DNA from: an uncultured Clostridia bacterium
GTDB taxonomy: Bacteria; Bacillota; Clostridia; Oscillospirales; Acutalibacteraceae
Length of the DNA: 25,078 bases
Direction: 5' to 3'
Assembly: GCA_944384865.1 (NCBI GenBank)
Contig: CALWVC010000002.1
Span: 1 to 25,078 of the forward strand
Shown here: positions 7,955 through 16,213 of the stretch, piece after piece
Layout: every line of letters begins with the position of its first letter
Numbering within the stretch: position 1 is the first letter of the stretch
Program-made: the position numbers and the translations under genes
Notes under the pieces: generated by a model
The model's input: only the letters and a program-made list of their open reading frames with translations
Databases searched by the model: none
What the model was told of the DNA's origin: nothing

Positions 7955-8612
7955 ACAGCTTGGGCTGATCCGGGCGTTTGTACCGGGCGCGCTCAAACTG
8001 CATTCCAAACACCAGAGCGGCACCCAGCTTTTGTGTTACGCCCGGCTTTCGGTTTATAAAGGCCGGGATACATATAAAATCGGAGATGCGCAGCCGGCAG
8101 AGGTTTTTTTCAAGCTGCGCCAGAATCTGCGCGCGCTGGCGCTGGCAGGTTACTTTTGCGAGCTGCTGACAATGCTTGCTCCACGGGAGGAGCCCGCCAA
8201 CGACTATTTGCAGCTGACATTACAGGCGTTGCATCGGCTGTGTGAAGATACACAGCCACAGCCGCTGGTCAAAAGCGTATATGAGCTGAAACTCTGCCAG
8301 TTTTCCGGCTATATGCCGGATGTTTCCGGCTGTAGCGTCTGCCGCCGGGCGGATATTGCCGCGCCCCGTTTCGACGTATTGCGCGGCACGGTTCAATGCC
8401 AAAACTGCGGCGTCAAAACGCCGACCTGTATGGAAATTACCGCCGGTGTGCTGGCCGCAATACGATATATTCTGGAACAGGCGCCGGGCCGGGCCTTTGC
8501 ATTTCGGTTGCGTCAACCCTCATTAGACCGGCTGGCGGCCGTCTGCGAACAATTTATCTTAACCCAGACCGACCGCAGTTATAAAACCCTGGATTTTTAC
8601 AAAACCATTTGA
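7872..8612 (+). CDS. recO: DNA repair protein RecO
   Basis: A 246-residue RecO, which anneals single-stranded DNA and helps RecR and RecF load RecA at gaps. The N-terminal OB-fold reads GLIIKEQKVSENDRLVTILTEQLGLIRAFVPGA (about 8-40). A helical middle region follows. A C-terminal four-cysteine zinc module has Cys154, Cys157, Cys176 and Cys179 (CSVC and CQNC). The length is typical. The ATG at 7872 is preceded by GGAGG within yqzL, and an in-frame ATG six codons later is possible. Its location after era and yqzL matches Firmicutes synteny. Confidence 0.94.
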   Translation: MAATPTMGLIIKEQKVSENDRLVTILTEQLGLIRAFVPGALKLHSKHQSGTQLLCYARLSVYKGRDTYKIGDAQPAEVFFKLRQNLRALALAGYFCELLTMLAPREEPANDYLQLTLQALHRLCEDTQPQPLVKSVYELKLCQFSGYMPDVSGCSVCRRADIAAPRFDVLRGTVQCQNCGVKTPTCMEITAGVLAAIRYILEQAPGRAFAFRLRQPSLDRLAAVCEQFILTQTDRSYKTLDFYKTI

Positions 8613-8652
8613 ACATTTTTGGCAAAACACCTGTTTTACAACAATCCGGACC

Positions 8653-8671
8653 CCGGCGCCACATGCGCCGG
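8653..8671 (+). other. GC-rich hairpin between recO and mutS2
   Basis: CCGGCGC (8653-8659) and GCGCCGG (8665-8671) form a perfect 7-bp stem with loop CACAT, ending six bases before the AAAGG ribosome site of mutS2. There is no T run, so this is not a classical terminator; it may affect mRNA stability or mutS2 translation. Confidence 0.5.
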
Positions 8672-8693
8672 ACATTGAAAGGTATGATCGATT

Positions 8694-11063
8694 ATGACAG
8701 ATCGCAAAGATCTGATAACCCTGGAGCTGGACAAGGTTTTGCAGATGCTGCAAAACCGCTGCGTCAGCGACGCCGCAAAACAGCAGGCGGCCCAACTCAC
8801 CCCCTGCTCCGATCTCGCCGGCGTACAGACACTGATCAAAAACACAGAGGATGCTTATATCCTGACCGCCCGGTTCGGCTCGCCGTCCTTTGCCGATTTG
8901 CAGGAAGTAGACAACGCCCTGTCCCGCGCGGATGCGGGCGGTATGCTGTCGATGAAAGAACTGCTGCAAATCGGCGGTGTATTGCGGTGCATCCGGCTGC
9001 TGCTGGATTGGTATCATCGTTGCGCCGGGCTGCAAACCTCGCTGGATCAGCGCTTTTGCGCGCTGGTTCCCAACAGCTATCTGGAGGATAAGATTTTCAC
9101 CAGTATTGTGTCAGAAGAAGCGCTCAGCGATCACGCATCGCCGGACCTGTTCGCAATCCGCCGCAGCATCGTCAACGCCGAAAACAAGGTTCGCGACCGG
9201 CTGGATCATATTGTACACTCCGGCGCCTATCAGAAATATTTGCAGGACGCCGTCATCACCATTCGCAACGGCCGGTTTGTGGTACCGGTCAAGGCGGAAC
9301 ACCGCGGCGATGTGCCGGGCCTGGTACACGACACCTCTTCTACCGGTTCTACGGTGTTTGTAGAGCCCATGGCGGTGGTGGAAGCAAACAATGAAATCAA
9401 GGTGCTCAAGGCCAAAGAAACCGCAGAAATAGAGCGCATCCTGTTTTTGCTGTCCGGCGAGGCGGCGCAGTTTGCCGACGCGATCCGGCGTTCCTGCACG
9501 GTAGCACAGGAACTGGATCTGATTTTCGGCAAAGCCAAGCTCGCGTTTGATATGCGCGCTTCGGTTCCGGCGTTGAATGATCAAGGTGTGATCGACCTGA
9601 AAAAGGCCCGCCATCCCCTGCTGGATCCGACAAAAGTAGTGCCGGTAGATATCCGGCTGGGCGGCGCCTATCGGGTGTTGGTCATTACCGGGCCGAACAC
9701 TGGCGGCAAGACCGTCACGCTGAAAGCCGCCGGGCTCTTGTGTTTGATGGCCATGTGCGGCCTGCTGATCCCGGCCGCCGACCATTCCTGTGTGTCGGTA
9801 TTTGATCGGGTTTTGGCGGATATCGGCGACGAGCAAAGCATCGAACAGTCGCTTTCCACCTTTTCCTCACACATCACCAACATTATTCACATTTTAAAAC
9901 AATCGGATCGCCGATCGCTGGTATTGCTGGATGAGTTATGCTCCGGCACCGATCCGGTAGAAGGCGCCGCGCTTGCCACCGCTATTCTTGAACAATTGAA
10001 AGCAACCGGCGGCGTGATTGCCGCCACTACCCATTATGCCGAACTCAAAGCATATGCGTTGGATACCCCCGGGGTGGAAAACGGCAGCTGTGAATTTGAC
10101 GTCGAGACACTGGCGCCTACTTACAAACTGCTGATCGGCGTGCCCGGCCGGTCGAACGCTTTTGCTATTTCGCAAAAGCTGGGCATGGATCCGGTCATTA
10201 TCAGCCATGCGCAAAAGCTGGTGCACACCGAAGACAGCCGCTTTGAACGGGTATTGTCCGGGCTGGAAGCAACCCGGAAAGAATATGAGCAACAGCAGGA
10301 ACAGGCGCAGCAGATGGCAAAGCAGGCCGAAGAAAACATGCGGCAGGCCCAGCAGGCCGCCGACCGGCTGCAGCGGGATTATAACCACCAGATGGAACAG
10401 GCCAAAGCCCAGGCTCGTATGTTGATCGACGACGCAAAAGAGCGTGTCAACCGCATTTTAGATGAAATGGAACAATTAAAAAAGGACCGGTCGGCCGATC
10501 TGTCTAAAATGCGGGCCGCAGCACGGTCCAGCTTTAAAAAGCTGGACCGTCTGGAGGATGGCAGCAAGCAGCCGGACAGCTCCTATCAGCTGCCGCGCCC
10601 ATTACAGATCGGAGACAGCGTACAGATTTTTGATATTGGGCGGCAAGCTACTGTTCTCGCGTTACCCGACGCCGCCGGAAATGTACAGGTGCAGGCCGGC
10701 ATGATGAAAATGAAGGTGCCGCTGCAAAACCTGCGTCTGGTCGAACATGCAAAACAAGCGCCGCCCAAAACCAGGCACAGCCTTCAGGGTGCCGGCGAAA
10801 ACGGAAAAGCTTCAAAACGCGCGACGCTGGAAATTGATGTGCGCGGTCAGAACGTTGAAGAAGCCACGCTGGAGCTGGACCGGTTTATCGACAGCGCGAT
10901 GATGAACAACATACACAGTTTTACCATTATTCATGGTAAGGGAACCGGCGCACTGCGGGCAGGTATCCACCGTTATCTGAAAAACAACAAATTTGTCAGC
11001 AGCTTCCGGCTTGGCGTATTTGGAGAGGGCGAAGACGGCGTGACTGTTGCAGAACTCAAATAA
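8694..11063 (+). CDS. mutS2: MutS2 (Smr-domain DNA/ribosome-processing ATPase)
   Basis: A 789-residue MutS2. The family restrains homologous recombination in some bacteria and in Bacillus rescues collided ribosomes. Order of parts: N-terminal helical lever/core region (1-320); ABC-type ATPase with Walker A GPNTGGKT at 333-340, signature around STFSSH and Walker B SLVLLDELCSGTDP; a long Gln/Glu-rich coiled coil (about 515-640, e.g. EQQQEQAQQMAKQAEENMRQ); a KOW-like stretch; and a C-terminal Smr nuclease domain from about 712 with DVRG and HGKGTGALR. Length and motifs are complete, and the mismatch-recognition domain of MutS is absent as expected. AAAGG lies upstream of ATG 8694. It is the last gene before the 11083 terminator. 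Confidence 0.96.
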   Translation: MTDRKDLITLELDKVLQMLQNRCVSDAAKQQAAQLTPCSDLAGVQTLIKNTEDAYILTARFGSPSFADLQEVDNALSRADAGGMLSMKELLQIGGVLRCIRLLLDWYHRCAGLQTSLDQRFCALVPNSYLEDKIFTSIVSEEALSDHASPDLFAIRRSIVNAENKVRDRLDHIVHSGAYQKYLQDAVITIRNGRFVVPVKAEHRGDVPGLVHDTSSTGSTVFVEPMAVVEANNEIKVLKAKETAEIERILFLLSGEAAQFADAIRRSCTVAQELDLIFGKAKLAFDMRASVPALNDQGVIDLKKARHPLLDPTKVVPVDIRLGGAYRVLVITGPNTGGKTVTLKAAGLLCLMAMCGLLIPAADHSCVSVFDRVLADIGDEQSIEQSLSTFSSHITNIIHILKQSDRRSLVLLDELCSGTDPVEGAALATAILEQLKATGGVIAATTHYAELKAYALDTPGVENGSCEFDVETLAPTYKLLIGVPGRSNAFAISQKLGMDPVIISHAQKLVHTEDSRFERVLSGLEATRKEYEQQQEQAQQMAKQAEENMRQAQQAADRLQRDYNHQMEQAKAQARMLIDDAKERVNRILDEMEQLKKDRSADLSKMRAAARSSFKKLDRLEDGSKQPDSSYQLPRPLQIGDSVQIFDIGRQATVLALPDAAGNVQVQAGMMKMKVPLQNLRLVEHAKQAPPKTRHSLQGAGENGKASKRATLEIDVRGQNVEEATLELDRFIDSAMMNNIHSFTIIHGKGTGALRAGIHRYLKNNKFVSSFRLGVFGEGEDGVTVAELK

Positions 11064-11082
11064 GTTGTGTCATAAAATATGT

Positions 11083-11120
11083 AAAACCGCCGAACCACAC
11101 GATGTTCTGCGGTTTTCTTT
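11083..11120 (+). terminator. Terminator after mutS2
   Basis: AAAACCGC (11083-11090) pairs with GCGGTTTT (11109-11116), with an inner GAAC/GTTC pairing (11092-11095 with 11104-11107). The 3' arm provides the T run (TTTTCTTT). It lies 19 bases after the mutS2 stop. Confidence 0.75.
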
Positions 11121-11231
11121 ATCATATCGCCAATACCGTTTATTTAAATCTTTACAAACATCCGCTTTCGCACGCATGCTTTCCTTTGTCGGTTTTTAGT
11201 GCAGAAAAATCAAAAATCCCCGAAAATAAAG

Positions 11232-11260
11232 TTGCGCAAAGCTTTGAGATGTTTTATAAT
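11232..11260 (+). promoter_or_regulatory. Candidate promoter of the SEDS gene
   Basis: TTGCGC (11232-11237) and a perfect TATAAT (11255-11260) are spaced 17 bases apart. They lie 31 bases before the ATG, with AGGAG at 11282-11286. The region between the mutS2 terminator and this promoter shows nothing else recognisable. Confidence 0.6.
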
Positions 11261-11291
11261 AAACACAGACTATCAAAACACAGGAGCCGAC

Positions 11292-12452
11292 ATGAAAAAG
11301 TTTTTCCAGGGAATGCTTCAAAACATCGCCGATTATATTCGCGAAACAGATAAACTGCTGCTGGGGCTGTGCGCCGTCGCTTCGCTGTTCGGCTGCGCAC
11401 TGGTTTTTTCCGCAACCCGTTATACCGGCGAAAGCCGGCAGTTTTTTGTGCAGCTGCTTTCGGTGTGTATCGGCGTTGCCGTTGCGATTGTCATTTCGTT
11501 GTTCGACTACAAAACCTTCGCCAACACGCGGGCGCTTCCGATTTATCTGATTCTGTCGATACTGCTGCTGGGTATCACCTATTTTTTTGGCTATGCGCCG
11601 GACGGAACCGACAACAAAGCCTGGATCTCTTTGCCCTTTGGCATGTCGCTACAGGTCTCTGAGTTGATCAAAATTTTTTTAATTATCAGCTTTTCCACCC
11701 ACGTCGCCGCGCTGAACAAGCAGGACATCAACCGCCCGCTGAACGTGCTGCTGCTGGCGCTGCACGGCCTGGCGCCCGCGGCGGTCGTCATGGTATTGCA
11801 GCGGGACCTTGGAACCTGCATTATCTTGGGCTGCGTTTTTCTCGCGATGCTGTTTGCCGCCGGCGTCAAACTTCGATATTTTGCTATCAGCGGCGTATTG
11901 ATCGCCGCCGTCTCTCCGCTGATCTGGTTTTTCGGACTGAGCGAGTACCAGCGGGAGCGGTTTACCATTATTCTGAATCTGGAATCTGAACCGCTGGGCC
12001 GAGGGTATCAACAGCTACAGGCTTTACGGGCAATCGGCTCCGGCGGCATTACCGGTTACGGTTATTTAAACGGACCAAAAACCCAGTCGGGCAGCGTTCC
12101 CAAGGCTTATAACGATTTTATTTTTTCGGTGGCCGGTGAAGAACTGGGTATGATCGGCTGTCTGGTGATCTGCGCGTTGCTGTTGGCAATTGTCATCCGT
12201 ATTATCCGGATAGGCGTTTTGGTACACGACCGGCAAGGCTCGATAATCTGCGCCGGCGTATTTGGAATGTTCACCTCACAGATCATCATTAATTTAGGTA
12301 TGTGCCTGGCGCTGCTACCGGTCATCGGCGTTACGCTTCCGTTCTTTTCTGCAGGCGGCACCTCGTTAATCTGTCTGTATTTAGGCGTCGGCCTGGTGCT
12401 GAGCGTATATAAAAACCGCAATAAACGCCAGTTATATTTACGCGACGTTTAA
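11292..12452 (+). CDS. SEDS-family peptidoglycan glycosyltransferase (RodA/FtsW/SpoVE type)
   Basis: A 386-residue polytopic membrane protein of the SEDS family, which polymerises lipid II into glycan strands together with a class B penicillin-binding protein. About ten hydrophobic helices are visible. Family landmarks are VVMVLQRDLGTCIILGCVFLAM (with the catalytic-region Asp), the RGYQQLQALRAIGSGGITGYG loop, NDFIFSVAGEELGMIGC and LPFFSAGGTSLICLYLGVGL near the C-terminus. The NDFIFSVAGEE loop resembles RodA more than FtsW, but I cannot decide between elongation, division and sporulation roles. The ATG at 11292 is backed by AGGAG and a promoter; an upstream in-frame extension to 11199 overlaps the promoter and is rejected. 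No PBP partner is in view. Confidence 0.9.
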   Translation: MKKFFQGMLQNIADYIRETDKLLLGLCAVASLFGCALVFSATRYTGESRQFFVQLLSVCIGVAVAIVISLFDYKTFANTRALPIYLILSILLLGITYFFGYAPDGTDNKAWISLPFGMSLQVSELIKIFLIISFSTHVAALNKQDINRPLNVLLLALHGLAPAAVVMVLQRDLGTCIILGCVFLAMLFAAGVKLRYFAISGVLIAAVSPLIWFFGLSEYQRERFTIILNLESEPLGRGYQQLQALRAIGSGGITGYGYLNGPKTQSGSVPKAYNDFIFSVAGEELGMIGCLVICALLLAIVIRIIRIGVLVHDRQGSIICAGVFGMFTSQIIINLGMCLALLPVIGVTLPFFSAGGTSLICLYLGVGLVLSVYKNRNKRQLYLRDV

Positions 12453-12603
12453 TCATATCAAAACCGGCGCATACTGTCGTTTTGATGATTGTCACAAACT
12501 ATTTCACACACAAACCCAACCAGTAAATAACCGGCAACCATTACAGAGCTTCAAAAAACCGGGTGGGTTCAATCTGGGGTTTAAAGGAATCTTTCAGAAT
12601 CTT
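12453..12603 (+). other. SEDS-tsaE gap with AT-rich hairpin
   Basis: ATCAAAAC (12457-12464) pairs with GTTTTGAT (12479-12486), lengthened by an outer ATCAT/ATGAT pairing with a bulge; it lacks a T run and is at best a weak terminator. Further on, AACCCA (12513-12518) is complementary to TGGGTT (12564-12569) over a 45-base loop. AAAGGA at about 12582-12587 is rather far (16 bases) from the tsaE ATG. No clear promoter was found. Confidence 0.3.
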
Positions 12604-13032
12604 ATGAAACAATTTGTTAGCCATAATTTAACAGACACTTTCTCCATTGCCCGCGCGGTTGCCGAACGACTACACGGCGGTGAAGTATTGGCGCTGTACG
12701 GCGGCATGGGCGCGGGAAAAACTGCGTTTGTCAGTGCGCTGGCCGACGCGCTGGGCTATACCGGTGAAGTCAGTTCCCCGACGTTCGCTATTGTGCACGA
12801 ATACCGGGGCGGCCGGCTGGACCTGTTCCATTTTGATATGTATCGGATTCAAACCTTTGACGAACTATATTCTACCGGCTTCTTTGAATATTGCGACGCA
12901 GGCGGTGTCGTCGCCTGTGAATGGAGTGAAAATATTGAAAACGCGCTGCCGGAAGGCTGCATTCAGATTCGAATATATATGGGCGAACAGCCCGATCAGC
13001 GCGTTTTTGAAATAAGGGGGTTGTCAATATGA
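12604..13032 (+). CDS. tsaE: tRNA t6A biosynthesis ATPase TsaE
   Basis: A 142-residue P-loop ATPase that works with TsaB and TsaD to form N6-threonylcarbamoyl-adenosine at position 37 of ANN-decoding tRNAs. Walker A is GGMGAGKT at 33-40, followed by the family motif SSPTFAIVHEYRGG (57-70), LFHFDMYRI (74-82) and VACEWSEN, matching the TsaE core. The length is standard. It overlaps tsaB by four bases (ATGA), so the two are translationally coupled. A Shine-Dalgarno sequence at the usual distance is not evident, which may mean low expression or a different start. Confidence 0.94.
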   Translation: MKQFVSHNLTDTFSIARAVAERLHGGEVLALYGGMGAGKTAFVSALADALGYTGEVSSPTFAIVHEYRGGRLDLFHFDMYRIQTFDELYSTGFFEYCDAGGVVACEWSENIENALPEGCIQIRIYMGEQPDQRVFEIRGLSI

Positions 13033-13730
13033 TCGTTTTGGGAATCGACAGCTCCTCAGTCAGCGGCAGCTGTGCAGTCTTAGAGGATGGCGTGGTGCTG
13101 GCGCAGGGATTGATTCACAATGGCCTGACGCACTCTCAAACACTGTTGCCGCTGCTTGCAGATACATTGCGACAGGCAGATCAATCTGACAGCTTAATCG
13201 ATCTCATCGCCGTCGTCAACGGTCCCGGCTCTTTTACGGGCTTGCGCATCGGCCTGGCCACTGTCAAAGGGATCGCGGCGGTACGGCATACGCCCTGTAT
13301 CGGCATCTCTTCGCTGGAGGCCGCAGCTTATGGAGTGCGAGACTTCAAAGGGCTGTTATGTCCGGTGATGGATGCCCGGTGCGGGCAGGTGTATAATGCG
13401 CTGTTTACCAGTGACGGTCAGGTCATCACCCGGCTCTGCCCTGACCGGGCGCTGCCACTGACGCAATTGCAGCAAGAACTGGCTGCGCAATCCTTACCGG
13501 TGCTGCTGGTGGGCGACGGCACACAATTATGTTATCAACGGTTCCAGACCGTTTTGCCGGCAGTGCAGGCAGCAGCAGAAAACAGGCGGTATATTTCCGG
13601 CGCAGCGGTGGCGCAATTGGGTATTTTATATGCCAAGCGCGCCTGTAACCCCGCGGCGCTGCAGCCGGTGTATTTGCGGCTTCCACAGGCGCAGCGGGAA
13701 CTGTTAAAAAAGCAAGTTGACTCCAAATAA
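13029..13730 (+). CDS. tsaB: tRNA t6A biosynthesis protein TsaB
   Basis: A 233-residue TsaB, the ASKHA-fold scaffold that dimerises with TsaD in the threonylcarbamoyl-transferase complex. Signatures are VLGIDSSSVSGSCAVLEDG at the N-terminus, HSQTLLPLL (about 37-45) and the hallmark NGPGSFTGLRIGLATVKGIA (about 64-83). The C-terminal half is shorter and more variable, as usual. GGGGG in the end of tsaE serves as ribosome site. In many Firmicutes rimI and tsaD follow; here rpiB follows instead, so tsaD must be elsewhere. Confidence 0.93.
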   Translation: MIVLGIDSSSVSGSCAVLEDGVVLAQGLIHNGLTHSQTLLPLLADTLRQADQSDSLIDLIAVVNGPGSFTGLRIGLATVKGIAAVRHTPCIGISSLEAAAYGVRDFKGLLCPVMDARCGQVYNALFTSDGQVITRLCPDRALPLTQLQQELAAQSLPVLLVGDGTQLCYQRFQTVLPAVQAAAENRRYISGAAVAQLGILYAKRACNPAALQPVYLRLPQAQRELLKKQVDSK

Positions 13731-13747
13731 AGAAAGGATCTGTTATA

Positions 13748-14197
13748 ATGATTGCATTAGGTTGTGACCACGGCGGCTATGAATTACTGCAAAAAGTGAT
13801 GGAACATCTGGATGAAACCGGTGTTGCCTATAAAAATTTTGGCACCTTTGATTGCCAATCGGTAGATTATCCTGATATTGCTTATCCCGTTGCGACAGCT
13901 GTTGCCGCAGGCGAATGTGACAAAGGCATTCTGATCTGCGGAACCGGGATCGGTATGTCCATGGCCGCAAATAAAGTCCACGGGATCCGGGCCGCGGTCT
14001 GCTCGGATCATTTTTCAGTAAAATATACCCGGCTGCATAACGACGCCAATATCCTGTGTCTGGGTGGACGGGTGCTGGGCGATGCTTTTGCCCTGGAACT
14101 GGTCGACTTATTCCTGAACACCCCCTTTGAGGGCGGTCGCCACCAGACCCGGATAGACAAAGTGCACCGAATCGAAAATGCAAAGGAGAACGTATAA
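13748..14197 (+). CDS. rpiB: Ribose-5-phosphate isomerase B
   Basis: A 149-residue RpiB/LacAB-family sugar-phosphate isomerase that interconverts ribose 5-phosphate and ribulose 5-phosphate. Visible are IALGCDHGGYELL (substrate Asp and His at about 7-8), GILICGTGIGMSMAANK with the catalytic-base Cys64 and the anion hole, and the phosphate/ring-opening region TRLHNDANILCLGGR (His97). The ATG follows AAAGGA. It ends at a one-base overlap (TAATG) with upp, which suggests coupled expression for ribose phosphate supply and pyrimidine salvage via PRPP. An allose-6-phosphate or galactose-6-phosphate isomerase role is possible but less likely in this context. Confidence 0.94.
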   Translation: MIALGCDHGGYELLQKVMEHLDETGVAYKNFGTFDCQSVDYPDIAYPVATAVAAGECDKGILICGTGIGMSMAANKVHGIRAAVCSDHFSVKYTRLHNDANILCLGGRVLGDAFALELVDLFLNTPFEGGRHQTRIDKVHRIENAKENV

Positions 14198-14826
14198 TGA
14201 ACAACGTTTTTATCAGCGACCATCCGTTGGTGCAGCATAAGCTGACCATGCTGCGAGATGCTGAAACCGGGGCCAAAGCGTTTCGTGAACTGGTCGCCGA
14301 AATCACCGTGCTGCTCGGTTACGAGGCCACAAAAAAGATCACGCTGCGCGAGATTGAAATCACCACACCGGTCGCTACCGCCCGATCAAAGTCGGTGCGC
14401 GGCAGCAAGTTGGCGCTGGTGCCGGTGTTGCGCGCCGGGCTGCAGATGGTAGAAGGACTGCAAAACCTGGTTCCTGCTGCCAAGATCGGCCATATCGGCG
14501 TTTACCGGGATGAACAGACCGGTCAGCCCGTTGAATATTACTGTAAAATGCCGGAGGATATTTCCCAGCGCGACGTTTTTGTGTTAGATCCGCTGCTGGC
14601 CACCGGCCATTCCACCAGCTATGCCGTCAACCGGGTCAAGCAGTATAATCCACGCAGTATCCGGCTGATTTGCCTGGTCGCATCTCCGGAGGGCTTGACT
14701 CTGTTTACAAAAGCACATCCGGAAGTTGAAGTGTACCTGGCCGCGTTGGATACAGGGCTAACCGATACAGGTATGATCGTCCCCGGCGTTGGAGACGCCG
14801 GCGACCGGCTGTATGGAACCAAATAG
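14197..14826 (+). CDS. upp: Uracil phosphoribosyltransferase
   Basis: A 209-residue UPRTase that makes UMP from uracil and PRPP. Family motifs are VPVLRAGLQMVEGL (about 75-88), IGVYRDEQTGQPVEYYCKMP (about 100-119), the PRPP loop DPLLATGHST at 131-140 and the uracil-binding tail VPGVGDAGDRLYGT. The PRPP loop reads ATGHS rather than the more common ATGGS; the flanking residues are intact, so activity is likely. AAGGAG precedes the ATG, which shares one base with the rpiB stop. It is the last gene before a strong terminator. Confidence 0.96.
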   Translation: MNNVFISDHPLVQHKLTMLRDAETGAKAFRELVAEITVLLGYEATKKITLREIEITTPVATARSKSVRGSKLALVPVLRAGLQMVEGLQNLVPAAKIGHIGVYRDEQTGQPVEYYCKMPEDISQRDVFVLDPLLATGHSTSYAVNRVKQYNPRSIRLICLVASPEGLTLFTKAHPEVEVYLAALDTGLTDTGMIVPGVGDAGDRLYGTK

Positions 14827-14866
14827 TTGCCCATAGGATAGAAAACTGAACATGCGGCAATAAACT

Positions 14867-14908
14867 GGCGGCCTGCAGTCTTTATTCTGCAGGTCGCCTT
14901 GCTTTTTT
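14867..14908 (+). terminator. Strong rho-independent terminator after upp
   Basis: GGCGGCCTGCAG (14867-14878) and CTGCAGGTCGCC (14887-14898) form a 12-bp stem with one mismatch and an 8-base loop. It is followed by TTGCTTTTTT. It ends the tsaE-tsaB-rpiB-upp run. Confidence 0.9.
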
Positions 14909-15020
14909 GTATCCATATGCCGGAGTAAAACAAATTTCGCTCCGACATGTAAAAAATATTTTTGCGATTTTGGCGGTGAGAGTTGACCTGACGCTATACA
15001 CTATGGTGACGCATCTTGTA

Positions 15021-15971
15021 TCAATCGCAGACACCGCTTTCCAGTAACGCAAATACATCTGCGTCTGTATCCAGTCTTGCCGCGACCCCTATTGGCAAAA
15101 TTGCGTTGTTTAGCCCATGCCCATAATCCTTGCATCTGACGACAGGAATATGATATTTTTCACCAATCCTGTAAAGGATATCGTCAATGACCGGATAATC
15201 GTTTACTGCATAATGCCCGAAGATCAACCCCACCACCCTTTTGAAAACATTTCTGTGTTCAAGATTTGCAAACCATTTGGAAACGGCAGCCGGAGAACTG
15301 AACCTTTCATAATCTTCAAGAAACAGGATGCAAGAATCATAAGGTATTTCACGGTAAAATTCCAGTCCATACAATGCCGCATAATTCACAAGATAACCGC
15401 CGGCCAATACTCCTTCGCATTTTCCCGGATAGATTGTTTTCCATGGAGCGGATTTTATATACGCATGCCCGACATTCATCAGAAGATTCTCAAATGCCTG
15501 TCTGTTATAGTCGGTAAGATTCTCGAAAGTCCGGACAGAAGCCCCGTAAAAGGTTATCAATCCGCTCATATAGTTAATTGCATTGAGAATCGTGGTGCTG
15601 TCGCTGGAACTGCAAATAATTTTGGGATGTGTCCGTATATTGTCATAATCGATATACGGTAAAATCTCATTACAGACCTCTCCGCCGCCAAACAAAAGCA
15701 TTTTGATTTTATCATTTGATATCATGACGTTAAAATCTTCCGCCCGTTCTTCAATACTTCCGGAAAACCCATGGGCATCCGAAAAAATATGCTCGGCCAA
15801 TTGAATATGGAATCCCAAAGAGCGCAATCTTTGTGTCGAATGTTGAATATGCGCCGGCTTCAAAGCAATAGAAGGCGCTATTATCCCGATGGTATCGCCA
15901 TATTGCAGTTTTCGGGGGGGTGAATGACGTTCATTTTTTACCTCCAGACAGCAAAAATGTCCTATAATCAT
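15021..15971 (-). CDS. S66 serine peptidase (MccF / LD-carboxypeptidase-like), disturbed start
   Basis: An S66-family protein of up to 316 residues. The family splits L,D-peptide bonds in cell-wall peptides (LdcA) or inactivates microcin C-type antibiotics (MccF). The expected triad is in place: Ser123 in CSSSDSTT, Glu219 in LFLEDYE and His285 in DYGHGLNN (numbering from 15971). Early family residues KLQYGDTIGIIAPS are also clear. The N-terminus is odd: GGAGG plus ATG at 15934 is an ideal start but reads out of frame. One more C in the C7 tract at 15914-15920 would restore MNVIHPPRKLQYGD. The in-frame ATG at 15971 lacks a ribosome site. Sampled lines are lower in G+C (38-48%) than the flanks, suggesting acquisition. 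Confidence 0.85.
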   Translation of the reverse strand: MIIGHFCCLEVKNERHSPPRKLQYGDTIGIIAPSIALKPAHIQHSTQRLRSLGFHIQLAEHIFSDAHGFSGSIEERAEDFNVMISNDKIKMLLFGGGEVCNEILPYIDYDNIRTHPKIICSSSDSTTILNAINYMSGLITFYGASVRTFENLTDYNRQAFENLLMNVGHAYIKSAPWKTIYPGKCEGVLAGGYLVNYAALYGLEFYREIPYDSCILFLEDYERFSSPAAVSKWFANLEHRNVFKRVVGLIFGHYAVNDYPVIDDILYRIGEKYHIPVVRCKDYGHGLNNAILPIGVAARLDTDADVFALLESGVCD

Positions 15972-16029
15972 ATATATTTAAAGCCGAGATTGATTCGGAT
16001 CAGGAGGTTCGATAATATCCGCAGTCTAT

Positions 16030-16212
16030 CTACGCGTCAAAAATCGGCCTGTTTAATTCTGAAATCTTTGAACCGACATCTTCAGGACAATGCACATCAG
16101 AAACCGTTATGATTTTTGCGTTATGTTTTTTGATACATTTTAACACATCCATGTTCATACCAAACCCAGCCATATCGGACCATTTTCGGTATATGCCACT
16201 GTTTTGTTCTGC
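16030..16212 (-). pseudogene. C-terminal remnant of a PHP-domain phosphatase (histidinol-phosphatase-like)
   Basis: About 60 codons reading EQNSGIYRKWSDMAGFGMNM..., then VLKCIKKHNAKIITVSDVHCPEDVG, then the stop at 16030. This matches the tail of PHP-family phosphohydrolases, where an E-x-N-x-G-x-x-YR strand is followed by a final SDxH metal motif and PEDVG. The N-terminal two thirds of such a protein, with the remaining metal ligands, are missing. The open frame continues upstream to 16302, but that part is better explained by an acetyltransferase read in another frame. It is therefore a decayed fragment, not a functional enzyme. Confidence 0.62.
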
Positions 16213-16213
16213 G

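Noticed and set aside
9111..9836. 241-codon minus-strand frame inside mutS2
   Set aside because: Shadow of mutS2, whose ATPase and Smr motifs are on the other strand.
14922..14949. CGGAG/CTCCG stem as a terminator of the S66 gene
   Set aside because: Only five core pairs with a long loop and no U run on the minus strand.
14983..15020. TTGACC followed by CGCTATACACTATGG, reminiscent of a MerR-type promoter
   Set aside because: No clean dyad, no -10 box at 17 or 19 bases, and no gene in the plus direction; at most a worn remnant.
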